From Chitinibacter fontanus (GTDB taxonomy: Bacteria > Pseudomonadota > Gammaproteobacteria > Burkholderiales > Chitinibacteraceae): a stretch of DNA of 64,000 nucleotides. Made by a program: the position numbers and the translations under genes. Positions 45,234 to 53,568 of this stretch are shown in pieces. The stretch is from the NCBI RefSeq assembly GCF_013423785.1, contig NZ_CP058952.1:2817665-2881664 (forward strand). Reading direction: 5' to 3'. Below the pieces are notes generated by a model. The model made no database searches. It was not told the DNA's origin and saw only the letters and a program-made list of their open reading frames with translations. Every line of letters starts with the position of its first letter. Position 1 is the first letter of the stretch.

Positions 45234-48200
45234 TCACTCCACTGGGTGTTGCCACAGACTATGAATAACCGCGCCGTGCACGTTGGTCAGCCACAGGCGG
45301 GCGCGGCCGGCGGGTAACTGAGTTTGGTAGCGCTGCTGTGTGCGCGTGTCTTGCCATGCAATGGTTTGGCTAAGCTGGCTTTCATTGACGGCAATCCATA
45401 GCGTATGCGCGGCAAAATGCTGGGCTTGTAAAAACACCCCGATCGGGGCCGCTCCCAGCCATTGCCAGTCTGGCGTGACTTGGGCCAGTTGCAGTGCGTG
45501 CTGGTACAGCGCCAGTAATGGCTCGGGACGCGCGTTATGCTCCAGCGGCAATGGACACCAGATGATTTGCCCACGCCCAACTGCGATACGCTGTACGTGC
45601 ACGCCTTCGGCCGCCGCGCCGCAACCGGTATCGAGCCGCGCAATACATTCGCCGCCAAAGCTGGCGCGATAGCTTTGCCCTGCGATGTCGATTTGCTCTT
45701 CGCGGCTCAGATTGCGAGTTTGTGCTTGCGCAAGCTCTGGCCGTGGGCAGGCGCGGAAATATTGATCCAGCGTGGCCGGGCCAGTCAGCAATACGTTGAT
45801 CGGCTGCTCGGCCAGCAATTGGGTCAGTGCTTGCCAGCTCTCTGGCGCAATATTTTGCGGCGCAGGCCAAATAATCAGCTTGGGCGGTGCGGCATGCAGA
45901 TGGCTTAAATCCTGATCGCTGACCGCGCGCAGATTGTGGCCCAGTTCAAAGCCGAATTGGCGCACCAGATTTTGCGTTGCCTCGAGCGTGCTGCGGCGAT
46001 TGCTGTAATCATTATTAAATGGGTATATGACTGCAATCTCTGGTAGAGAACGCTCTTGCAGATATACCCCTGTCTTGGCAAAGAAATCACCAAAGGCGGC
46101 GGTGATCGCGGCTTCTGGTTTTTGCGAGCCATCGGCGCGGCAGGCGCCAATATGCGACTCGTTCAGATTATCCATGTGATAGTTGCAATTCCAGATCCAG
46201 TGCACCGCGCCGGCATTGCCATAGCTGTAGGCGTAGGCATATTTGCGCTCGAGCAACTGCATCAGCTCGGCCTCGCTGCGGCGTGAGCGGCCATCGGCGC
46301 GCTCGACGTGCATAATGCCGGTTTCTTGCACCAGATTCGGTCGCTGTGGCGTCTTGCTAAACAGGCTATCCCACGCCAGCGCGTCGTTCAGCCACCAGCT
46401 ATGCACGCTAGTGTAATCCACCACATCGGCATAGAAAAACGGGTGAGGGCGCTGCTGCCCCAGCGCTTCATCCTGCCCGACGCACACCATCGCTTGCGGT
46501 GCGATTTGCCGGATGCTGCTGGCCAGATCGGCCGCCCATGCGCGATGGGCAGCTTGGGTAAATAGTGCGTAATCGAGCCAAATGCCATGCTGTTTGGGGC
46601 GGATTTCGGTGGTGTTCATGCCAATGTCGTCGGGCTGCGGTGCGCGTACGGCCGACCAGTCGGGCAGCTGGCTGGGGCTCAAATCCCACGCGGATTGCCA
46701 GTGGCGAATATCGGCGTTAATGCCTTGCAGATAGGCGACAAAAGCGCGGGTTTCATCCGCATCGCCCAAGCTGCGCGGGCCGACAAAAATGCGAGCCGGA
46801 TCGAACAGAGAAGGCTCGTTGATCAAATCCCAGTGCACGCGTTTGGTGTCGATATGGCGTGCAACAATGCTGCGAATAAAGCGCTTTTGCGCGGCGCGGC
46901 TACGCGGGTCGAGATAGGGGTTTTGGCCTTCCCAAGCCTCGGGCGTAAAGGCAAAAAAGGTAAAGCAGCATTCCAGATCAAGGCTAGCGGCGGTATGGAT
47001 AAAGGCATCAATCGCGCGCAGCAAGGCTTCTTGTGCGTGGCCATCGACAAACATCAATTGTCGCCAAGCGCTCCAGATGCCGGTGCGAATGTAGTTCACG
47101 CCCATCGTTTTGAGCGTGGCCATATCTTGCTGCCACAGCGCCACATTGGGTAGCTGCAAAAATTTGCGATGCACATCGCTGGCCATATAGGTCATGCCAA
47201 CAATCGGCATGATCTCGCCATCGCGTTCAAAATAATCGCGCCCGGCGCGCAGCTGGCTGCCGCGCGCGAGCAAAGCCTGATCACGCCCCCAAAAGCCCTG
47301 CTGCAAAGTTTGGCTGTCGCCAAAGTCATTGCTCAGCTCGACCGTGATGCTGTAGCGGCCAGCTTGAATCGGCGTGGGTAGGGTAAAGCGCAGCGATTGA
47401 ATACCGCCACCATGGGTATCAAGCTGAACGCTATTTTGATAGATCGCTTTGGCGATATACCCATCTTGAGTATGGTGGTGCACAGTGACGTCGGCTTGCC
47501 ATATGGCGGCTTGCGCCGCGCCCAGTGCTTCGGCTTGCAAGGTGAGCGTGGCCATTTCGCCCGGCTCGTAGCAGGCAAAATCGGGCTTGAGCCACCATTC
47601 GGTCACACCACACAGCGCATGGCGGGCCAGTTGCAACAGCATCGCCATCCCGCCGTGCTGCCAAAACGCGGCGTTGGGCGTTAGATTGACAAAAATCTGC
47701 CGCGACCCGGCCATCTCGCCGCGCAAACGCTCGATCATTACCACCGGGCTGGCGCTGTGTTGCGCCGCTAAATCAAGCTGTGGATGCGCTTGCTGGCACT
47801 GCAGCAGGCTATAAATGCGCGCATCCATTGGCCCGGCCGAGCCGGAGTCTTGCGGCTGATCTTTGTGTTTGGTCGGCATCAGCACAAAGCTATCGGTTTG
47901 CCGGATATTGGCGGCGTTAAAGCACGCCAGATGTTCGCTCAGCCAATTAAATGGGTGGCCCGCGGCCAACTGATAGTCCGCACCGAGCGCCACGGTTTGG
48001 ATTTCCTGAATATCCAGCTGACGAAACAGCGCCGCACGCGGCTGGCGGTGGCCGTCTTCATCCACCGGCGCACTAAAGGCCTGTTCACCCAAGCTGACTA
48101 AATGCCCGCCGCGCGCCAGAAAGCGCTGCAGGGCAGGCCACGCCGTGCGCGGGAAATAACGGCCATGCAGGTGCAGCAATACGGCAGGGTTAGGGAGTGA

Positions 48201-48317
48201 ATCTAGTGCGCTGGCTAGCTGCACGGCAGTGCATTGTTTGTGCTCAGTAGGCAGGGGGGGAAGTTGTGCGCCTGCAGAGGGAAATGATTCATCAAAAAAA
48301 ACCAGCACTGCCATCAT
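45234..48317 (-). CDS. Large clan GH-A glycoside hydrolase, putative beta-mannosidase/galactosidase type
   Basis: About 1027 residues without a signal peptide. The centre (about residues 365-760) is a TIM barrel. It has HWDLINEPSLFDP (acid/base Glu near residue 503) and NLVQETGIM (nucleophile Glu near 667), the clan GH-A pair. An N-terminal region (1-110) and a C-terminal region (about 780-880, EIAVIYPFNNDYSNRRST to LIIWPAPQNI) look like glutamine-amidotransferase-like domains, as in the trimerisation domain of GH42. I cannot assign it to a numbered family. Company with GH125 and an AGE isomerase suggests a beta-mannoside. First gene of the operon; AAGGTG site before ATG 48317. Confidence 0.78.
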   Translation of the reverse strand: MMAVLVFFDESFPSAGAQLPPLPTEHKQCTAVQLASALDSLPNPAVLLHLHGRYFPRTAWPALQRFLARGGHLVSLGEQAFSAPVDEDGHRQPRAALFRQLDIQEIQTVALGADYQLAAGHPFNWLSEHLACFNAANIRQTDSFVLMPTKHKDQPQDSGSAGPMDARIYSLLQCQQAHPQLDLAAQHSASPVVMIERLRGEMAGSRQIFVNLTPNAAFWQHGGMAMLLQLARHALCGVTEWWLKPDFACYEPGEMATLTLQAEALGAAQAAIWQADVTVHHHTQDGYIAKAIYQNSVQLDTHGGGIQSLRFTLPTPIQAGRYSITVELSNDFGDSQTLQQGFWGRDQALLARGSQLRAGRDYFERDGEIMPIVGMTYMASDVHRKFLQLPNVALWQQDMATLKTMGVNYIRTGIWSAWRQLMFVDGHAQEALLRAIDAFIHTAASLDLECCFTFFAFTPEAWEGQNPYLDPRSRAAQKRFIRSIVARHIDTKRVHWDLINEPSLFDPARIFVGPRSLGDADETRAFVAYLQGINADIRHWQSAWDLSPSQLPDWSAVRAPQPDDIGMNTTEIRPKQHGIWLDYALFTQAAHRAWAADLASSIRQIAPQAMVCVGQDEALGQQRPHPFFYADVVDYTSVHSWWLNDALAWDSLFSKTPQRPNLVQETGIMHVERADGRSRRSEAELMQLLERKYAYAYSYGNAGAVHWIWNCNYHMDNLNESHIGACRADGSQKPEAAITAAFGDFFAKTGVYLQERSLPEIAVIYPFNNDYSNRRSTLEATQNLVRQFGFELGHNLRAVSDQDLSHLHAAPPKLIIWPAPQNIAPESWQALTQLLAEQPINVLLTGPATLDQYFRACPRPELAQAQTRNLSREEQIDIAGQSYRASFGGECIARLDTGCGAAAEGVHVQRIAVGRGQIIWCPLPLEHNARPEPLLALYQHALQLAQVTPDWQWLGAAPIGVFLQAQHFAAHTLWIAVNESQLSQTIAWQDTRTQQRYQTQLPAGRARLWLTNVHGAVIHSLWQHPVE

Positions 48318-48341
48318 GATCACCTTGGGGTTGAAATGATG

Positions 48342-48487
48342 TTTAGCTAAATGAATAAATAACTAAACATTGGCTGTAGTTTGCGCCAGCGAACTACATG
48401 ATGGCAAGCGTAAAAGCGCTCGCTGTAGTGCCAACTATTTACCTTGCAGTCATGCGCAATGGAAAAACCGCTAAAAATAAAGCGCTT
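48342..48487. promoter_or_regulatory. Candidate LacI-type operators upstream of the mannose operon
   Basis: Palindromes in the 285-bp gap before the glycosidase gene: TTTAGCTAAA (48342-48351), AAAGCGCT (48413-48420) and AAGCGCTT (48480-48487). LacI-family operators are A/T-flanked palindromes with a CG or GC centre, so the last two fit best. Which, if any, is bound is not shown by sequence. Confidence 0.4.
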
Positions 48488-48602
48488 ACGGCGTGTTTGT
48501 TGCAGTGTCGTGGACGGTACAGGTGACGCAAGTCAATAGTGATGCTTGGTGAATCATGGCACACTAGACTGAAGGACGAATTCCACTACAAGGAGCGGAG
48601 TC

Positions 48603-49118
48603 ATGACAGTAATGGGTACACATTGGGTTACGGTTGATGCAAAGTTTGCCCGCACGGCGATCTTGGCGGTGCTGGATTATGAAATTGAACATTTTGATGC
48701 GAATGCCGTTTCATTCCCGGAAGAGCTAGCGCTGTGTGCAGTTGAAGCGGCCAATGCCGTCGCTCAGAATGATCCAGATAAAGTAGAAGCCATTGTGTTG
48801 TTTCTAAAGCAGGGCACACCAACTGGTTTTAAACGTAATCGAGATGAATTGGTCGCGTTGCGCCAAGCGATCGCCGATGATGCCAATGCCCATTATCAAT
48901 TGGAATACAACCCAGAATGGCTGCAATTGAGTCATGGTTCGGCCTTTGGCACAGCTGCGCTCAAGGAATTGCGGGCAGCCAATACCATCGAAATTACCAA
49001 TGTGATGACAATCCACAGCCATTGGGATTTGCCTGAAACCTATAGCACGATTTTGTATCAGCATCGTGATAAACCCGAAGTGCTACGCATTTTGGGCAAT
49101 TTCGCGACCGCAGAATAA
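48603..49118 (+). CDS. Conserved-looking cytosolic protein of unknown function
   Basis: A 171-residue soluble protein, acidic, mostly helical, without signal or membrane segment. I do not recognise it. The ATG at 48603 has an AAGGAG site at good distance. It has normal codon use, its own terminator, and is divergent from the mannose operon. An extra start at 48612 is possible. Confidence 0.7.
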   Translation: MTVMGTHWVTVDAKFARTAILAVLDYEIEHFDANAVSFPEELALCAVEAANAVAQNDPDKVEAIVLFLKQGTPTGFKRNRDELVALRQAIADDANAHYQLEYNPEWLQLSHGSAFGTAALKELRAANTIEITNVMTIHSHWDLPETYSTILYQHRDKPEVLRILGNFATAE

Positions 49119-49137
49119 ACCAAAATTAGTAAGGCAT

Positions 49138-49166
49138 AAAAAACCGCAGCACTGCTGCGGTTTTTT
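49138..49166. terminator. Bidirectional terminator
   Basis: A6, CCGCAGC, ACT loop, GCTGCGG, T6. A perfect symmetric hairpin between convergent genes (unknown protein and arsJ). Confidence 0.9.
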
Positions 49167-49167
49167 A

Positions 49168-50405
49168 TTACCTGAGATTTGTGCGGACCGCGCTTCGATG
49201 CAGAGGCAAGCCCAGTGAAATGAGTGCAGCTAGTGCAATAAATAGGACGGAAATCCACAAACACGCGGCCAAGCCCGCCACTTGAAACACCCAGCCCGAC
49301 AACACCGTGCCGATCAGCCGCCCCATCGCGTTCGCCATATAATAAAAACCCACGTCGAGCGACGCGCCGTCTTCCTTGGCGTAACTCACAATCAAATAAC
49401 TGTGCAACGATGAATTAATAGCAAACAACACGCCAAACAGCAACAAGCCCCCACCAGTATCAACTCAAGACTAAGATCAGATTTAATCCCCAGAGCAATA
49501 CCCGCAGTTAACACGCACAAAGGCAAAGCCCAGCCCACCGCCGCACGGCCATCGGGCACTTTGCCGGTTTTTTTGCCGGTCAGGTACGGTGCGAGCGACT
49601 GCACGATGCCGTAGCCGATCACCCAGCAAGCAAAGAAGCTGCCCACCGCCCAATCCGCCCAGCCCAAAGTCGTCGCCATAAACACCGGCAGCGCCACGAC
49701 AAACCACACATCGCGCGCGCCGAACAAAAACAACCGTGCCGCCGACAGCACATTCACTGCTCGGCTAGTCGAAAACACCTCGCCAAACTTGGGCTTATTT
49801 TTCGCCTTGCCCAAATCGGCCTTCAAACTTAGCAAACTAGCCACCCACACCACCAGCAGCACCAGCGCCATCGCCCACATCGCCCCCGCAAAACCCAAGC
49901 TGGCGAGCAGGATGCCGCCAAGAAAAAAGCCCACGCCTTTGAGTGCGTTTTTCGAGCCAGTGAGCAGCGCCACCCATTGATACAGCTTGCCTTCGGCTGC
50001 GGCACTACCGGCTGGAATCAGCGCTTTTACACTGCTCTTCGCGCTCATTTTATTCAGATCTTTCGCGATCCCCGACAGCGCCTGCGCCGCCATCACCCAC
50101 GGCACCGACAGCATTGCGCTCGGCACAGTCAGCGCCAGCAGCGCAATCACCTGCAAACCAAGGCCGATATTCATCGTTTTATTCAAGCCAATCCGCGCGC
50201 CGAGCCAGCCACCTACCAGATTAGTGACAACACCAAACACTTCGTAAAACAGGAATAACAAAGCGATATTGAGCGGCGAAAACCCGAGCTGATGAAAATG
50301 CAGCACGATCAGCATCCGCAGAGCACCATCAGTCAGCGTGAAGGCCCAGTAGTTGCCAGTGATGATCAGGTATTGGCGGATTTGAGGAGAGAAGTTAGCG
50401 AGCAT
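49168..50405 (-). pseudogene. arsJ: ArsJ-type organoarsenical efflux transporter, frameshifted
   Basis: A major-facilitator transporter with about twelve helices split over two frames. The first part runs from ATG 50405 (NFSPQIRQYLIITGNYWAFT, then LTDGALRMLIVLHFHQLG, AKDLNKMSAKSSVKALIP). It leaves frame at a run of five G (49448-49452), and the second part continues FGVLFAINSSLHSYLIVSYA to 49168. One added G would restore a 412-residue protein, the expected ArsJ length. ArsJ exports 1-arseno-3-phosphoglycerate made by the partner GAPDH, whose gene is at 51388-52395. It could be inactivated, recoded or a base-calling error. Confidence 0.82.
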
Positions 50406-50422
50406 ACTCAATCATCTGGTTT

Positions 50423-50746
50423 TTATTTTTCGTATGCGGACAATCCGCAATGAACACAACACCTGCCATCACCGCACGTTGCAAATCGATGCTTCAGGGA
50501 GAAATAGTTTTTACACCGAGGGCACTTAAATGCTCTGATTTGAATGTATGCGTAGGTATAAGTAACAACAAAAGAAAAGAAAACGGTCGGCACAATAAGG
50601 ACAATCAAGTCCGACTCAATGACAGCCGCTATGTTCGGCAACACAAGCGCACTGAGCAGGGTTGCTGGTAGCACACAGAGCAATGAAACCATTCCGATAC
50701 GATTCCAAAATCTCAATCGAGATAACAACTCATAGAATGGTTTCAT
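50423..50746 (-). CDS. Small membrane protein with C-terminal zinc ribbon
   Basis: A protein of about 107 residues from MKPFYELLSRLRFW. It has two hydrophobic helices (SLLCVLPATLLSALVLPNIA and LIVLIVPTVFFSFVVTYTY) followed by a cytoplasmic tail with CPRC and CVHC pairs plus further Cys, a zinc-ribbon arrangement. No family recognised. The frame continues upstream to 50935 but that part overlaps the SRPBCC gene. It sits between the arsenic GAPDH and arsJ, where no gene is expected. Confidence 0.6.
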   Translation of the reverse strand: MKPFYELLSRLRFWNRIGMVSLLCVLPATLLSALVLPNIAAVIESDLIVLIVPTVFFSFVVTYTYAYIQIRAFKCPRCKNYFSLKHRFATCGDGRCCVHCGLSAYEK

Positions 50747-50762
50747 TTTCAATGACCGCAGG

Positions 50763-51182
50763 TTAATTATTGTGCGCCAACTCAGCAGCCACATAACTCG
50801 CAAAGCGATTGAGAATCGCTTGCCAACCGGCACGCTGTTGCTCAGCAGGGAACACGTTTTCCGCATCAAAGGTCTCACGCACCAGCACGCCATCAGTAGT
50901 GGTGATAAATTCAACCTGCAAACTGCGATCACCAAATTGGCACTCGATTAATTCATGCTCAACGATCTTGGTGTACGTACCGGCAAAATCAAACCCCATG
51001 CTGCCGTCTTTGGCCTCCATACGCGATGAAAAAGCGCCACCCACTTGCAAATCAACACTGGCCGACGTGGTGTGCCAATCATCCGACGCTGCATTCCATT
51101 GCATAATCGCTGCGGGCGTAATCCATGCGCGCCACACCGTTTCGATCGGCGCTGCGACTTTGGCTTCAACGGTAATTTTCAT
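50763..51182 (-). CDS. SRPBCC-domain (AHSA1-like) protein
   Basis: A 139-residue START/Bet v 1-like protein. It has the N-terminal APIETVWRAWITPAAIMQW, DLQVGGAFSSRMEAKDGSMG, and the C-terminal helix AGWQAILNRFASYVAAEL, as in the activator-of-Hsp90-ATPase homologue family. These bind hydrophobic ligands; no specific role is known. It lies with the zinc-ribbon gene inside the arsenic locus, on the same strand, after a 205-bp gap from GAPDH that carries an inverted GGGTATAT-type pair. Confidence 0.82.
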   Translation of the reverse strand: MKITVEAKVAAPIETVWRAWITPAAIMQWNAASDDWHTTSASVDLQVGGAFSSRMEAKDGSMGFDFAGTYTKIVEHELIECQFGDRSLQVEFITTTDGVLVRETFDAENVFPAEQQRAGWQAILNRFASYVAAELAHNN

Positions 51183-51327
51183 TTCATTTCCCTTTGTGTT
51201 TTCTTAGATTCATGCAACGAGCAATCAAATCTATTAGTTTCGATTAGCGTAGCTTAATCGCGACTTTTCGAACCCTAATCGATGGGCGATTTCGCTCCAC
51301 GAGGCGTGCCTTATGACGCAAATGGCC

Positions 51328-51380
51328 ATGGATATATCATCTCCAGCCTTATTTAAAAAGGGATAAGAGGATATACCCAT
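51328..51380. repeat. Inverted GGGTATAT-type pair between GAPDH and the SRPBCC gene
   Basis: ATGGATATATC (51328-51338) and GATATACCCAT (51370-51380) are complementary at 10 of 11 positions around a 31-nt spacer. The right arm contains the recurrent ATGGGTATAT 10-mer on the minus strand. Confidence 0.55.
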
Positions 51381-51387
51381 CAATTTG

Positions 51388-52395
51388 CTACTGATCTGCC
51401 AATCCCACCTGCCGTACCAACTCGGCAGTTCGGTTCACATAACCCCACTCATTGTCATACCAAGCGTACAGTTTCAACTGCGTGCCGTTGATCACCATCG
51501 TCGATAGCGCGTCGATGATGCTTGAGCGTGCGTCGCCGCGGTAGTCGATCGACACCAGCGGGCGCTCTTCATAGCCCAAGATGTCTTTCAAATAGGTTTC
51601 CGACGCGGCTTTCAGTAGGCCGTTGACTTCTTCCACCGTGGTCGCACGTTCGAGCTCGAACACGCAATCGGTCAGCGAGGCGTTGGTCAGTGGCACGCGT
51701 ACCGCATGGCCGTTCAGGCGGCCTTTCAGTTCGGGGAAAATTTCGGTGATTGCGGTGGCCGAGCCCGTCGAAGTCGGGATCAAACTCGTGCCGCACGAAC
51801 GCGCGCGGCGCAGGTCTTTGTGCGGGGCGTCGATGATGGTTTGGGTATTGGTCAGATCGTGAATCGTCGTCATGCTGCCATGGCGAATGCCGAGCTGCTC
51901 GTGGATCACTTTCACCACCGGCGCGAGGCAATTGGTCGTGCAGCTCGCCGCCGTAACGATGCGATGGAGCGCAGGGTCGAACAGCTGATGATTCACGCCG
52001 ACCACGACATTGAGCACGCCCGGCTCTTTAACTGGCGCGGTGACAACGACCCGTTTCACGCCTTGGTCGAGGTAAGCTTGCAGCAGCGCCGTGGTGCGCA
52101 TTTTGCCCGAGGCTTCGATCACCACATCACAGCCAGACCAGTCGGTATCGCCAATCGCAGTGTTGCGCGTGGTTTTGATACGTGAGTTACTAATGATGAT
52201 CTCATCGCCCTCTGCACTGGCTTCGTGTGCAAAGCGGCCGTGAATCGAGTCGAAATTGAGCAAATGCGCCAAAGTGGCAGCATCGCCCGCCGGATCGTTG
52301 ATCTGTACAAATTCAATTTCCGGCCAACCCCACGCTGCGCGTAGTGTGAGGCGACCCATGCGGCCAAAACCATTAATGCCGACTTTAATACTCAT
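51388..52395 (-). CDS. ArsJ-associated glyceraldehyde-3-phosphate dehydrogenase
   Basis: A 335-residue GAPDH with [17 protein letters not shown], the active-site SCTTNC ([14 protein letters not shown]), and [15 protein letters not shown]. The unusual segments ([38 protein letters not shown]) are those of the GAPDH found with ArsJ. It uses arsenate in place of phosphate to make 1-arseno-3-phosphoglycerate for export. Its ATG overlaps the arsC stop (ATGA), giving a coupled arsC-gapdh pair, divergent from arsR. Confidence 0.92.
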   Translation of the reverse strand: MSIKVGINGFGRMGRLTLRAAWGWPEIEFVQINDPAGDAATLAHLLNFDSIHGRFAHEASAEGDEIIISNSRIKTTRNTAIGDTDWSGCDVVIEASGKMRTTALLQAYLDQGVKRVVVTAPVKEPGVLNVVVGVNHQLFDPALHRIVTAASCTTNCLAPVVKVIHEQLGIRHGSMTTIHDLTNTQTIIDAPHKDLRRARSCGTSLIPTSTGSATAITEIFPELKGRLNGHAVRVPLTNASLTDCVFELERATTVEEVNGLLKAASETYLKDILGYEERPLVSIDYRGDARSSIIDALSTMVINGTQLKLYAWYDNEWGYVNRTAELVRQVGLADQ

Positions 52396-52898
52396 AGTGT
52401 TTCCTTGCGTGGGCTAAGCCCGATGTCAGTGAGATGCTGTTTCAGTGCCAGTTGATCGAGTTTTTCAAATGGCAATGCAATCAGTAGATCCAGCCGATGT
52501 CGCAAAATGGCTAGGGTGTGATTAAAACTGTGCTGTTGTGCTTCTGCGTCACCCGTCAAGCCGGGATGTTCAATATTCCAATGAGCCAAGGTCGGGATGC
52601 CTGGCCAAGCTGGGCAAACTTCACCGGCAGCACGGTCGCACAGAGTGAAGACCAAATCCATTTCTGGGGCGGTGGGCTTGGTGAATTCATGCCAGTTTTT
52701 GCTGTACAAACCATGAGCGTCAATCTGCGCATGTGCTAGTGCGGCTAGTGCCATCGGGTGAATTTGCCCGCTGGGTTGGCTACCAGCGCTATAGGCTTTA
52801 AAGCGCCCACGGCCAATGTGATTGAGTAGGGCTTCAGCCATCTGGCTGCGAGCAGCATTTTCGGTGCAGATGAACAGCACATTGTAATAATCTTTCAT
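52392..52898 (-). CDS. arsC: Arsenate reductase, low-molecular-weight phosphatase type
   Basis: A 168-residue protein starting [22 protein letters not shown]. The C-x5-R phosphate/arsenate loop (CTENAAR) is at residues 11-17, and the segment [20 protein letters not shown] supplies further cysteines. It is related to thioredoxin-linked ArsC and would reduce arsenate to arsenite. No arsenite pump (ArsB/Acr3) is in the window. A TTG at 52901 is a possible start. First gene of the minus-strand arsenic unit, 80 bp from arsR. Confidence 0.87.
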   Translation of the reverse strand: MKDYYNVLFICTENAARSQMAEALLNHIGRGRFKAYSAGSQPSGQIHPMALAALAHAQIDAHGLYSKNWHEFTKPTAPEMDLVFTLCDRAAGEVCPAWPGIPTLAHWNIEHPGLTGDAEAQQHSFNHTLAILRHRLDLLIALPFEKLDQLALKQHLTDIGLSPRKETL

Positions 52899-52940
52899 CA
52901 ATTGCCTGTTTGACTGGATAGGACAAGATGGTAATCATAC

Positions 52941-52971
52941 TAATTCAATATTTCAATAATTGTTGTATAGT
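52941..52971 (+). promoter_or_regulatory. Probable arsR promoter and operator
   Basis: Two direct copies of TTCAATA (52944-52950 and 52952-52958), part of an imperfect palindrome, lie upstream of TATAGT (52966-52971). ArsR-family operators are AT-rich imperfect repeats in this position. The -10-like box leaves room for only a very short or absent leader before ATG 52978. Confidence 0.5.
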
Positions 52972-52977
52972 TGGCCA

Positions 52978-53358
52978 ATGGAAAAATTGATTGCAACCCG
53001 TGTTTTTGAAACGTTGTCTTCTGCTGTTCGGCTCGATGTGTATCGATTGCTGGTGCGGCAGGGGAGTGCTGGCCTTGTGGCTGGTGAAATTGCTGCAGCG
53101 CTGGCGCTGCCTGCGAGCAATTTATCGTTTCACCTTAAATCTATGGTGCATTCTGGTGTGCTGATGGTGGCGCAGGAAGGGCGCTATATGCGGTATCGAG
53201 CCAATTTGGCCTTGATGCGTGATCTGATTACTTATTTAACAGCAGAGTGCTGTGATGGCAATTTAGCGCAATGCCCGGAATTGCTCGCCCAAACCAATGA
53301 TGAGCCTGCTAGCGGTTTGTCGGCATGTTGTTCGATTATGAAAGCAGAGGGTGCATAG
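52978..53358 (+). CDS. arsR: ArsR-family arsenic-responsive repressor
   Basis: A 126-residue winged-helix regulator. It has FETLSSAVRLDVYRLLVRQG, the recognition helix PASNLSFHLKSMVHSGVL, and cysteine pairs near the C terminus (AECCDGN and SACCSIM) suited to bind arsenite. It is divergent from arsC and presumably controls both. TTG at 52960 is an alternative start, but ATG 52978 begins the conserved part. No Shine-Dalgarno is seen before it. Confidence 0.9.
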   Translation: MEKLIATRVFETLSSAVRLDVYRLLVRQGSAGLVAGEIAAALALPASNLSFHLKSMVHSGVLMVAQEGRYMRYRANLALMRDLITYLTAECCDGNLAQCPELLAQTNDEPASGLSACCSIMKAEGA

Positions 53359-53568
53359 GTAAGTACTGTCTTATTTGACTAAGTTGTAGCAAAAAATCTC
53401 CTTAGGTCGGGTGTTGAATTCATCAGGTTGTAGATGATTGAACAAAGTGTCATTATGAAAAAGCTATTTAGTTAGCAAACTAATAATAATGATATTGACT
53501 TCAATCGACGCACATAGAGTGACTTGTTGGCCACGCGTTAACAAGCGAAGTGAACACCCTGGAGAAAC

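Noticed and set aside
44425..45264. A 279-residue frame antisense to the GH125 gene, and a 188-residue frame antisense to the large glycosidase at 46587-47153
   Set aside because: Both lie inside well-supported genes, and the translated sequences show no domain or normal composition.
50747..50935. N-terminal extension of the zinc-ribbon membrane protein
   Set aside because: It overlaps the SRPBCC gene on the same strand in another frame and lacks membrane or domain features. The start at MKPFYELL is more sensible.
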